The notes under the pieces were generated by a model. It was not told where the DNA came from, searched no databases, and saw only the letters and a list, made by a program, of their open reading frames with translations. This document shows positions 41,569-49,380 of a DNA stretch of 54,481 nt, piece by piece (within the stretch, counting starts at the first letter, position 1; every line of letters begins with the position of its first letter). The position numbers were made by a program, and so were the translations under genes. The stretch is taken from positions 1-54,481 of the forward strand of contig CAYWZO010000005.1 of NCBI GenBank assembly GCA_964462865.1. Reading direction: 5' to 3'. This stretch comes from Fen-1077 sp964462865. Lineage in GTDB: Bacteria > Chloroflexota > Dehalococcoidia > Dehalococcoidales > RBG-16-60-22.

Positions 41569-41597
41569 TTGACGTAGCTGTTACGTTGTTTGATAAT
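41569..41597 (+). promoter_or_regulatory. Promoter of the ModE-type regulator
   Basis: TTGACG (41569-41574) and GATAAT (41592-41597) have 17-base spacing. An inverted repeat ACGTA-GCTGT-TACGT (41572-41586) covers the -35 end and spacer and could be an autoregulatory site. Confidence 0.55.
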
Positions 41598-41630
41598 ATA
41601 CGATATCCTCACTGAAATGGGGGACGGAAT

Positions 41631-42017
41631 ATGACTGAACCCAGGATACCGGAATTTGGTGTCAAGCACCTGTCCCGCTCCGGTCATGAACCGGAAACCG
41701 GCATCGTCGTGAAGACCAAGGTCTGGCTGGAGAAAGACGGCAAGCTTTTAATGGGATGGGGGAGGGCAACGCTGCTGGAGCGTATTGACCAGCTCGGTTC
41801 GATATCTGCGGCCGCCAAATCGATGAAGCTGGCTTACCGCAACGCCTGGCTCTGGGTGGAAGCGATGAACCGGCTGGCCAATATCCCCCTGGTGGAAAAA
41901 GCCACCGGCGGGGCGCACGGGGGTTACGCGCGTTTGACCGATGAGGGGCGGAGAATCGTCCGGGAATACCTGGAACGGCGGGCCCGCGTCCACGAAATGC
42001 TCAAGAAGAAAATATAG
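41631..42017 (+). CDS. ModE-type winged-helix regulator without molybdate-binding domain
   Basis: A 128-residue protein made of the LysR/ModE-type helix-turn-helix: KVWLEKDGKLLMGWGRATLLERIDQLGSISAAAKSMKLAYRNAWLWVEAMN. A short C-terminal helical end follows. The molybdate-binding TOBE domains of full ModE are missing, as in many short ModE-like regulators. A role in molybdenum-linked gene control is inferred from the family and from the many molybdopterin genes nearby. GGGGGACGGA precedes the ATG. Confidence 0.88.
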   Translation: MTEPRIPEFGVKHLSRSGHEPETGIVVKTKVWLEKDGKLLMGWGRATLLERIDQLGSISAAAKSMKLAYRNAWLWVEAMNRLANIPLVEKATGGAHGGYARLTDEGRRIVREYLERRARVHEMLKKKI

Positions 42018-42141
42018 AATAACGGGTGTTCTTCTTTCAGAGGCCGCGTTACCTGCCGTCAAAATATCTTCGCTTTAACGTAACTTTTTTATACGCGGGA
42101 CGTATTATATAGTGGAAACGCAATACCAAAAGGAGAGTGTG

Positions 42142-43260
42142 ATGAGAAAGATTGTACTGGGAGTGTTGCTGGTTATCCTGCTGGCCGGGACTTTCGCCTG
42201 TTCACAGACGTCTGAATCCGTCAGGACCATGGTCCCCGCGACAACAACTACCGCGTATGCAGGCAAAGGAGTGCCGCCGCCGGTAGTCGTCACGCAGGCA
42301 CCGGCTCCGGTAGCACAGGAAGATTCAGCCTACTATAATGCCAGCCAGTCCGCCGCAACCGACCGCATGATAATCCGCAACGGCTATCTGCAACTGGTGG
42401 TTGACGATGTGAACGCCGCCATGGCGCAGATTACCAGCCTCGCCGGTACTTACGGCGGTTTCGTGGTAAACTCGAACGTCCAGGAGAACCAGAACCGGTT
42501 GGTCGGAACTATCAGCATCAGGGTGCTCTCGGAGCATTTCAATGACGTCCTGACGGCGCTACGCGCCATGGCCGTGGAGGTGAGGTCGGAAAGCACCTCC
42601 GGCCAGGACGTGACCGAGGAATATACTGACCTGACTGCCAAGCTGCGCAATCTTGAGGCCGCCGAGGCACAGCTGCTCAAGCTCATGGAGCAGGCGGGTC
42701 AGGTGACCGATATCCTCGAAGTACAGCGCGAGCTCGTCAAGACGCGCGGTGAAATTGAGCAGACCAAGGGACGCATGCAGTACCTGGAGCAGAGCTCGGA
42801 CCTGGCGTTCATTCAGGTCACCCTGGAGCAGTCCAAGCTCACCGTCGAGTTCACGGCCAATACCCGGAACGTCAGGGAAGGGGAAAAAGTCCAGTTTACA
42901 CCCACCGTCTCCGGCGGCTTTTCACCCTACAGTTACGAGTGGGACTTCGGCGACGGCCAGACCAGCACCGAGGAAAGGCCGGCCCACGCCTACCGGCAAG
43001 ATGGCGTCTACTCCGTTTCCCTGAAAGTCACTGACGACCGCGGCAACATAGCTCCATATAATAAAGACAAATACGTCACCGTCCTCTCCGGTTGGGAAGC
43101 CGGCAATACCGCCCGAAGTGCCTGGAACGGGTTCGTCGGTTTTGTGCATTTCTTTGTCAACCTCGTTGTCTGGGTGGGCATCTTCAGCCCCTTATGGATT
43201 GCGATTTTGGTAATTCTCTACTTCGCCTGGTGGCGCCGGCGGAAAAAGGATAACAAATAG
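42142..43260 (+). CDS. DUF4349 lipoprotein with PKD domain
   Basis: A 372-residue surface lipoprotein. The signal MRKIVLGVLLVILLAGTFAC places Cys20 at the lipid site. The DUF4349 domain (about 75-235) has the typical RMIIRNGYLQLVVDDVNAA start and a coiled coil (LTAKLRNLEAAEAQLLKLM). A PKD-type beta domain (about 245-325, with YEWDFGDGQTS) and a C-terminal membrane helix follow. A PKD domain between DUF4349 and the membrane helix is unusual. The ATG at 42142 with AGGAG upstream is preferred over the in-frame ATG at 42112. Confidence 0.9.
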   Translation: MRKIVLGVLLVILLAGTFACSQTSESVRTMVPATTTTAYAGKGVPPPVVVTQAPAPVAQEDSAYYNASQSAATDRMIIRNGYLQLVVDDVNAAMAQITSLAGTYGGFVVNSNVQENQNRLVGTISIRVLSEHFNDVLTALRAMAVEVRSESTSGQDVTEEYTDLTAKLRNLEAAEAQLLKLMEQAGQVTDILEVQRELVKTRGEIEQTKGRMQYLEQSSDLAFIQVTLEQSKLTVEFTANTRNVREGEKVQFTPTVSGGFSPYSYEWDFGDGQTSTEERPAHAYRQDGVYSVSLKVTDDRGNIAPYNKDKYVTVLSGWEAGNTARSAWNGFVGFVHFFVNLVVWVGIFSPLWIAILVILYFAWWRRRKKDNK

Positions 43261-43283
43261 CAGGGCAAATCATTGAAAGCAGG

Positions 43284-43308
43284 AGGGGGGCCGGCCGGCC
43301 CCCCTTTT
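43284..43308. terminator. Bidirectional terminator
   Basis: GGGGGGCCGG-CCGGCCCCCC, a nearly perfect GC stem, is followed by TTTT rightward. It lies between the convergent DUF4349 and MBL-hydrolase genes. Confidence 0.75.
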
Positions 43309-43332
43309 CATTTCAGTTCGCCTCTCGACTCA

Positions 43333-43974
43333 CTACTTCTTAACGTAAGGGTTATCGCGGCGTTCGTCGCCGATGGTCGTTTCCCGGCCGTGACCCGGGT
43401 AAATGATGGTCTCGTCCGGCAGCACCATCAAACGGGACTGGATGCTGGCCAGCAACTGCGGGCGACTGCTCCCGGGCATGAGCGTGGTCCCGATGCCGCG
43501 GCGGAAGATGGTATCACCGGTGAAGACCATGTTACCGGCCAGGAGGCAGATGCTGCCGGGCGTATGGCCCGGGGTATGGATTACGGTAAAAGGCAAGCCG
43601 CCGCAGTCGATAACGTCCCCTTCACGCAGGAGGCGGTCCGGCGGGTGGGGGGTCTTGTAGGAGATGCCGAACTGTGAGCTGAAAGAGCCGCGTCCTTCCA
43701 GGAAATCGGCGTCTTCGATGTGGATGGCCACCTGCGCGCCGGTACGGTCCTGGATATCGTACAGGGCGGCGATATGGTCGGAATGGCCGTGCGTCAGGAC
43801 GATGGTTTTTATCGCCAGCCTGGAATCGGTGATGGCCTGGAGGATTTCCCGCTCGTTACCGCCGGGGTCGATAACCATGCCCTCGCCTGAAGATTCCCGG
43901 CCGACGATGTAACAATTGGCTGACAGATATCCCACCACCAGCCTTTTGATAATTAAAGTATCAGCCATTCCCAT
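43333..43974 (-). CDS. MBL-fold metallo-hydrolase (glyoxalase-II-like)
   Basis: A 213-residue hydrolase of the beta-lactamase fold. Metal motif THGHSDHIAAL gives the first ligands; HTPGHTPGS, FTGDTIF and PGHGRET give the others, which is the GloB-like arrangement with two metals. The substrate is unknown. Two ATGs compete (43974 and 43968); neither has a strong ribosome site, and the first is used. Confidence 0.92.
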   Translation of the reverse strand: MGMADTLIIKRLVVGYLSANCYIVGRESSGEGMVIDPGGNEREILQAITDSRLAIKTIVLTHGHSDHIAALYDIQDRTGAQVAIHIEDADFLEGRGSFSSQFGISYKTPHPPDRLLREGDVIDCGGLPFTVIHTPGHTPGSICLLAGNMVFTGDTIFRRGIGTTLMPGSSRPQLLASIQSRLMVLPDETIIYPGHGRETTIGDERRDNPYVKK

Positions 43975-44128
43975 TATTTATGGTTATCCCGGGATTAAAG
44001 CTACTCAAGAAGTAATAATTGCCTTTCCATTCTAAAAGACCGGCAATTTACGGTTAAACCGGGGTGTGTAACTGATATTTCCAAAATAGCAGAGTCAGGA
44101 AAATTGTGCAAGTCAGGATGGTAACCCC

Positions 44129-44177
44129 GTCATCTTGGCAGGACTTGTCCCGTACAACGATACGGGGCCAGCATGAC
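44129..44177. repeat. REP-like hairpin element
   Basis: Outer arms GTCATCTTGGCA and GGCCAGCATGAC enclose a CCCGTA-CAACGA-TACGGG stem. It matches in layout the element at 7428-7469, with a central CCCG hairpin and a GGCxxGCxATGAC end. It lies in the spacer between the MBL-hydrolase and stress-protein genes. Confidence 0.6.
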
Positions 44178-44212
44178 ATAATGATATAGCTTCGATTTAT
44201 CGATATATAATG

Positions 44213-45052
44213 CTAAGCCCTGACGAGCAAGAGTGGGGAGTTGCCTGCCAGGAGGACTTTCTGGGCGACGCTTCCCAGCGGCCAGAGACTGCCAATGTTA
44301 TGATTATGCGTGCACATGGCTACCAGGTCGCAGGCGGACTCGTCGGCCAGGTCGATGATATGGTCGGCGGGGGAACCAGCTCTGATTTCATATTTCGAGG
44401 TGATACCCTTTTCCGCCAGCCGCTCGCACCAGTCCTGGAGGTAGGTTTCCACTTCAGACAGCGAATGGTTCATCCGGGGCAGCACCCTTAGCAGGGAAAT
44501 CTCCATCTGAAGATTGGACGCTAAAGTGGTTATCACGGGCATCACTGCCTCGCTCTCCATTGAACCGTCCAGCGGCAGGAGGGCCTTTTTGAAAATACGC
44601 TTGGCGCGCACGTCCGGGTGGGCACCTTTAGCCCGGATAAGCAGCAGCGGCTGTCTCGTGGTTGACCTGACGACCTTATCAGCCACGCTGCCTACCGCCC
44701 AGCGGCTGATACCGGAACGACCGTGCGTGGCCATGACCACCAGGCATAGGTGCCCTCTATCAATATAGTCCAGGATTCCCTGGGCGGCATTGCCCATGCG
44801 GGTGGCTGTGCACACTGTACATTTGGGGTGTCCGTTGCCGTGAGCATATTTCTCGACCTGATGGATGGTGAGGTCGACAATCTTTTCCATGTAAGTATAG
44901 TTATTACGGTATTCCTCGGTTTCCTCCGAAGGCAGCACCGATAGCAGCACCATCTCGGAGCCTATCTTGCCGGCTATTTCTTCGGCGTAGGGCAGGGCTA
45001 CCTCGGCCAACGGCGAGCCATCCAGGGGGACGACTATTTTTCTATATATCAT
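44213..45052 (-). CDS. Universal stress protein, two tandem domains
   Basis: A 279-residue protein made of two UspA domains. Domain 1 (about 1-145) has KIVVPLDGSPLAEVALPYAEEIA and the nucleotide motif VMATHGRSGISRWAVGSVADKVVRS. Domain 2 (about 150-279) has KALLPLDGSMESEAVMPVI and VAMCTHNHNIGSLWPLGSVAQKVL. The GxxG...G(S/T) ATP motif is better kept in domain 1. Its role in stress tolerance comes from the family. Confidence 0.94.
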   Translation of the reverse strand: MIYRKIVVPLDGSPLAEVALPYAEEIAGKIGSEMVLLSVLPSEETEEYRNNYTYMEKIVDLTIHQVEKYAHGNGHPKCTVCTATRMGNAAQGILDYIDRGHLCLVVMATHGRSGISRWAVGSVADKVVRSTTRQPLLLIRAKGAHPDVRAKRIFKKALLPLDGSMESEAVMPVITTLASNLQMEISLLRVLPRMNHSLSEVETYLQDWCERLAEKGITSKYEIRAGSPADHIIDLADESACDLVAMCTHNHNIGSLWPLGSVAQKVLLAGNSPLLLVRA

Positions 45053-45085
45053 ATCCAGCTTCTCAAATAATTCGGTGTAACATTT

Positions 45086-45475
45086 TTATCGGGAGATGAT
45101 GGAGATGGGTTGCCTTGTATAAGAGCGTTGCAACAGGGAGTTCATTCGCGCCAGGAGCTCCAGGGGGCCGAAGGATTTTCTTAGAAAGTAATCAGCGCCG
45201 GAGTTGATAGCCCTGACACAGGTTTCCGTGCTGGCATTCAGGCTGATGACGATGAGAGGAATATAGGTCAGGTTTCGTATTCTTTCGCAAATCGTCCAGC
45301 TTTCCACGGCGGGACTTTCCAGCAGGATAATGATATCGTACGCCTGCTGCCCGAGTTTTAACAGGCCCGTATCCACGTTGTGTTCCAGGTCGACTTCGTA
45401 GCCGAGTTTAGACAGGAGGCCGGGAATTAAAAGAAGCGACCTGGCATTGTTGATAAATAATACTTTTTTACCCAT
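45086..45475 (-). CDS. Degenerate response-regulator receiver domain protein
   Basis: A 129-residue stand-alone receiver fold (VLFINNARSLLLIPGLLSKLGYEVDL; YIPLIVISLNAS; GADYFLRKSFGPLELLARM). The acidic pair is replaced by Asn9-Asn10 and the phospho-acceptor Asp by Glu53 (IILLES), while the conserved Lys100 stays. It thus cannot be phosphorylated in the normal way and may act as a constitutive or protein-binding receiver. No histidine kinase or DNA-binding domain is nearby. Confidence 0.85.
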   Translation of the reverse strand: MGKKVLFINNARSLLLIPGLLSKLGYEVDLEHNVDTGLLKLGQQAYDIIILLESPAVESWTICERIRNLTYIPLIVISLNASTETCVRAINSGADYFLRKSFGPLELLARMNSLLQRSYTRQPISIISR

Positions 45476-45681
45476 TCTTACATTTCAATGTAATCTATCC
45501 GGCCTGCCGGTGAAAAGCAAAAAAACCTCTATTTTGTTTAAGGGTTTGCCCCCATTATGCAGAATAAAGGATATCCACCAGAAGAAATGCTGACTGGTAC
45601 GGATGCTAGATGCGAGGGTAACCGTTACATTAGTACTATACGGTGAGGATAATAAAACGGCCGCAAGGGTAATTTTTTTAT

Positions 45682-46041
45682 ATGCAGGAAAAACAGGTAG
45701 CCGGCTTTTTTCTGGAAATTTGGGTGGTTGTGGTTATACTGGGTCTGCTGGCGGCCATAACGCTTCCCAATGTCGGCAAGATGCTGGGTAAAAGCAGGGA
45801 CGTATCCGCGGAGATGGAATTACAGAACGTCCAGACGGCCGTGACCGAAATGCTGTGCGATAGCGAAGCCGGTACACTGGAACCGGTTGGCCCCACCGGT
45901 AACTTGAGCGAGGTACATACCTGTGATATTCCGCCGCTGTATCTATCTGACTATTTGCTGGATGGCGGCGATGGCCCGGACGAACTGGTCTGCACTTACA
46001 GCTTTACTGCCGATGGCACGGTAGACCAGATGGAACCTTAA
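45682..46041 (+). CDS. Type IV prepilin-like protein
   Basis: A 119-residue protein with a class III (prepilin) signal: leader MQEKQVAG, then FFLEIWVVVVILGLLAAI as the hydrophobic helix, then a globular acidic part with three Cys. The Glu normally five residues after the cleavage Gly is at position four, one residue earlier. The ribosome site is weak (AAGGG about 13 bases upstream). No pilus assembly genes are nearby, so it may be an orphan pilin or a decayed copy. Confidence 0.7.
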   Translation: MQEKQVAGFFLEIWVVVVILGLLAAITLPNVGKMLGKSRDVSAEMELQNVQTAVTEMLCDSEAGTLEPVGPTGNLSEVHTCDIPPLYLSDYLLDGGDGPDELVCTYSFTADGTVDQMEP

Positions 46042-46085
46042 ATATTTCTCCTCTTCGGGTGGATTACAGATAATCCTCCGGGATG

Positions 46086-47099
46086 TTAATAACCCCTCTT
46101 CCGGCTTATCACGTTTATCAGTTTTTTCCCTGTAAGGTAGCGTTTGAGGTTTTCGCAGAATAAGGCCGTGGCGTGCATCAGATAGTTATCCTGGTTCCCG
46201 GAGACATGAGGGGTGAGAACGATGTTATCGAAGTCCCAGAGGCGACTGGTGGGAGGGAGGGGCTCGACGACGGTGACGTCCAGGCCGGCCCCGGCGATCC
46301 ATTTTTCTTCGAGGGCTCTAATCAGAGCATCTTCATTGATAATGCCGCCCCGGCTGATATTTATCAGGTAGGCAGTCCTCTTCATTGCCTGCAACTCTTT
46401 TTCTCCAATCAGCTTGCTGGTCTTGGGTGTGAGGGGCACGCAGGATACCACGAAATCGCTCTCGGCGAGCAATTGGTTTAGCTGACTTACCGGCAGCATC
46501 TTATCTACGTTCCTGACGGGTCTTATCCCCCTGATCTCATCTACGGCCAGCACCCTCATACCGAAGGCCTTGGCCAGGCGCGCTACTTCCCGCCCGATAT
46601 GCCCCAGCGCAATGATGCCCACGGTGCTGCCGTGAAGCAGCCGCGGCGTGAATCTTTGCCACTGTCGTTTTTGCTTCATCCGGAAGCTCTGCGCCGTATC
46701 TTTGGCGAAGAAGAGCATCGTCCCGATGACGTACTCGCTGATGGGCGTAGCGTGGATGCCGCTGACCCCGGTGATGATTACCCGGCTCTGCCAGATTTCG
46801 CTCCGGGCTATGCCGTCGGCCCCGGCGGACATCAGTTGCACCCATTTCAGATTGGGTGCCCGTTTCAGGAGGTCGTGGGGCGGGGCAAACCCCACGATTA
46901 TTTCAGTCTTGGCCAGCAGCGCGTCCAGTTTCTTTGTAGATTCCACCTCGCCCCGCAGTTCGGCGGCCACCAGGCCGGAGGCGTCCGTGACCCTGACGGA
47001 CGGGTCGACCTGTCTTATCTTCTCCAGAAGCCTATCGTCTATCCGCGGAGTAGCCACACGGACCGGGGAAATAACGACAATTATATTCAACGTTTTCAT
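46086..47099 (-). CDS. D-2-hydroxyacid dehydrogenase family protein
   Basis: A 337-residue NAD-dependent dehydrogenase. The nucleotide motif is GIIALGHIGREVARLAKAFGM, and the catalytic Arg in NISRGGIINEDAL, Glu in VVEPLPP and His in LTPHVSGN are in place. It is the third gene of a leftward trio after the CoA-transferase A and B genes. It could interconvert a 2-oxo- and a 2-hydroxyacid; the hydroxyglutarate pathway is one candidate. Confidence 0.9.
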   Translation of the reverse strand: MKTLNIIVVISPVRVATPRIDDRLLEKIRQVDPSVRVTDASGLVAAELRGEVESTKKLDALLAKTEIIVGFAPPHDLLKRAPNLKWVQLMSAGADGIARSEIWQSRVIITGVSGIHATPISEYVIGTMLFFAKDTAQSFRMKQKRQWQRFTPRLLHGSTVGIIALGHIGREVARLAKAFGMRVLAVDEIRGIRPVRNVDKMLPVSQLNQLLAESDFVVSCVPLTPKTSKLIGEKELQAMKRTAYLINISRGGIINEDALIRALEEKWIAGAGLDVTVVEPLPPTSRLWDFDNIVLTPHVSGNQDNYLMHATALFCENLKRYLTGKKLINVISRKRGY

Positions 47100-47130
47100 A
47101 GGGGTGCCTCTCCTTTTTCAGCCCCGGCGT

Positions 47131-47922
47131 TTATTTACCCAGCACAATACCGGCCGGGTCTATCTCCTGGCGCAATAGCCGCAAATCTTCGGGGGCCGGC
47201 TCGGGGCTTCTTTCAATCTGGTCAGGGATGATAATATCGAAACTGCTGTTCTCCCTGACTTCATCCAGGCTGGCGCCGGGATGCAGTGATAGAAGTTTTA
47301 GCTTTTTCGTTTTCTCATCGAAACTATAGACCCCCAGCTGGGTGATTACCCGGTACGGCCCGGAACCACGGGGCAGTCCGGCCCTTTCCCGGCTACCCGG
47401 CCCATCCAGATAGCCGGGGGTGGTCAGGAAATCAACCTTGTCCACAAAAGTCCTTTTCGACTGGTTGGCGATGATAATGATGAGCCTCTGGGAGAAAGAG
47501 CCGGCATCATTGGCACCGCCGCTGCCGGGCAGGCGTACCGTCGGCAGGTCATGGTCACCGATAACGGTGGTATTGATGTTTCCGTAAACGTCTATCTGGG
47601 CGGCCCCCAGAAAGCCGTAATCGGCGTAGCCTGCCTGGGAGAGCGACATCACGTCGTGCATGGTCGAGGCGCAGACGCCCTTGTAAAAAGTCCGGGACTC
47701 GCCTACTGATATGGGCAGTTCGGGTAACAGGGGCCCAATGCCGCCGGCTTCAAATAATATCAACAGACGGGGTGCGTGTGTCTTCTGGGCCAGCATGGAC
47801 GCAATGATAGGCAGCCCGGTACCTACGAAGACGGACTTTTCATCTTCCAGAACGCCGGCCCCGAGGAATGCCAGGTACTCCCTTAAATTATAAGTATTTT
47901 CTACTGAACCTTTTTTTGCCAT
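47131..47922 (-). CDS. CoA-transferase subunit B (glutaconate CoA-transferase type)
   Basis: A 263-residue class I CoA-transferase beta subunit. The catalytic Glu58 (LILFEAGGIGP) that carries the CoA thioester is present, as are GFLGAAQIDVYGNINTTVIG and LPGSGGANDAG. It resembles GctB, not the short acetate/acetoacetate type. It lies 24 bases after the A subunit gene. Confidence 0.9.
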   Translation of the reverse strand: MAKKGSVENTYNLREYLAFLGAGVLEDEKSVFVGTGLPIIASMLAQKTHAPRLLILFEAGGIGPLLPELPISVGESRTFYKGVCASTMHDVMSLSQAGYADYGFLGAAQIDVYGNINTTVIGDHDLPTVRLPGSGGANDAGSFSQRLIIIIANQSKRTFVDKVDFLTTPGYLDGPGSRERAGLPRGSGPYRVITQLGVYSFDEKTKKLKLLSLHPGASLDEVRENSSFDIIIPDQIERSPEPAPEDLRLLRQEIDPAGIVLGK

Positions 47923-47946
47923 GAGTTACAACCCCTTTCTGATGGT

Positions 47947-48966
47947 CTAAGCCGTTTTCCGCCACGGTGCCGTCATCGGTTCCCGTAGAAACTCCCGTTT
48001 CTTCAGATAGTTCAGCTTCCTGATGCCGCCGCAAAGCTGTAAATATTCTTCGAAGTCCGCGACGCCGAAAACATATTTGTCCAGGTACTCGGCGATACCC
48101 TCATCCGTCTTGGAAAGATCCAGCCACTTGGCGATATGTTCCTCGTCATAGTAATACATCACGGGCATCTCGCAGGGGTGAGAGCCGAAGGGGACTTCGA
48201 CCACCGCGTCCACGACGAAAAACGGAATGACCGTCTTCCAGGGCTCTCTCCGGATGACTTCATTATCCACTATCTGTTCGGTTGTGATTATCAGGCGCCG
48301 CGCGCATCTCGCCAGTTCGAAGTCTTCGACCAGCGTACCATCCACCTGGGCGTTACCGTACATATCGCAGCGGTGGACATGGATGAAGGCGATGTCCGGG
48401 TAGGCCGCCGGAATGATATTGACCGGTTTGCCGGTGAACGGATCCTGGATGACTTTGCAGGAGCTGTATTTAATGGTATCGGTCCCGAGCATATTGCGGC
48501 CGGGTACAAAGGATAGCCCCATCATCGCGGCCAGCCATCGCCACTGGTAGCCGGCGTTTGAGGTCTCGGCCACTACTTTGCACCGGCCCGTTTGCACCAT
48601 CCGGCGCGAGGCCGGGGACAGGCCCCGGAGTTCATGGCCGAAGGAATACGCGGCCTCGACCCGGTTGACGCAGCCCGAACCCACCAGGATATCCAGGTCG
48701 TGGACCGCCGTCTTCCCGGCCAGTATCAGATTCTTCTTTTTCTGCCGGATTATTTCGTAGACGATGGCCATTGATATTCTGACGTGCCCGAAGCCACCGC
48801 TGGCCGTGAAATCGCCGTCATGAACGAATTTGGCCACGGCCTCCGCGGCCGACATCGTCTTGTCCTTCAAGGCGCGGGACTTATTTTTCATGACCCATTC
48901 GCGGGCATCATCAGGGTCATGCCAGCCAACTAACTCACCCTGGCCTTCGTACAGGATATCCGTCAT
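47947..48966 (-). CDS. CoA-transferase subunit A (glutaconate CoA-transferase type)
   Basis: A 339-residue class I CoA-transferase alpha subunit (DKTMSAAEAVAKFVHDGDFTASGGFGHVR; YPDIAFIHVHRCDMYGNAQVDG). Its length fits GctA-type enzymes. Substrates are probably dicarboxylic or hydroxy acids. It is the first gene of the leftward trio and is divergent from the 49381 molybdopterin gene. Confidence 0.9.
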   Translation of the reverse strand: MTDILYEGQGELVGWHDPDDAREWVMKNKSRALKDKTMSAAEAVAKFVHDGDFTASGGFGHVRISMAIVYEIIRQKKKNLILAGKTAVHDLDILVGSGCVNRVEAAYSFGHELRGLSPASRRMVQTGRCKVVAETSNAGYQWRWLAAMMGLSFVPGRNMLGTDTIKYSSCKVIQDPFTGKPVNIIPAAYPDIAFIHVHRCDMYGNAQVDGTLVEDFELARCARRLIITTEQIVDNEVIRREPWKTVIPFFVVDAVVEVPFGSHPCEMPVMYYYDEEHIAKWLDLSKTDEGIAEYLDKYVFGVADFEEYLQLCGGIRKLNYLKKREFLREPMTAPWRKTA

Positions 48967-49189
48967 AATCTAACTCCTTTCGCCTGTCTCCGATAAAAGA
49001 ACTTTGTCCCTGTAATATTTTCAGGATAAAGTATACAACACATTTTACCATCTGGATTTGCCAATGGCTAATCGGTATAAATTCAGTTTACTGGCGAATA
49101 GTGAATAACGGGCGGGCACTTACGCACCGGAGACGGCAGGTGTAAGTTGGCATCTTGCGTCGCATAAATAACAAGAAATTACGCATCGC

Positions 49190-49232
49190 CGATAATATTT
49201 TTGAAATTATTGGCAATACACGATAATATTTT
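49190..49232. promoter_or_regulatory. Spaced direct repeats in a divergent promoter region
   Basis: CGATAATATTTT occurs at 49190-49201 and again at 49221-49232, a 31-base period, close to three DNA turns. A weaker GCGATTATTG follows at 49250. The gap 48967-49380 is gene-free, AT-rich and lies between divergent genes, so a regulator binding site is likely. Confidence 0.45.
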
Positions 49233-49380
49233 AAAAATTATATTGATATGCGATTATTGTAGGATATTTAGCTTGCATTTTCAATGACGTGATGCTATCA
49301 TTTTAGGGATTTGCCTACCAGGTAAATCCATCGGGCAAGCCTTCCTTTCTGGTCTCAATCGTAATACCGAGGTGTGAAAA

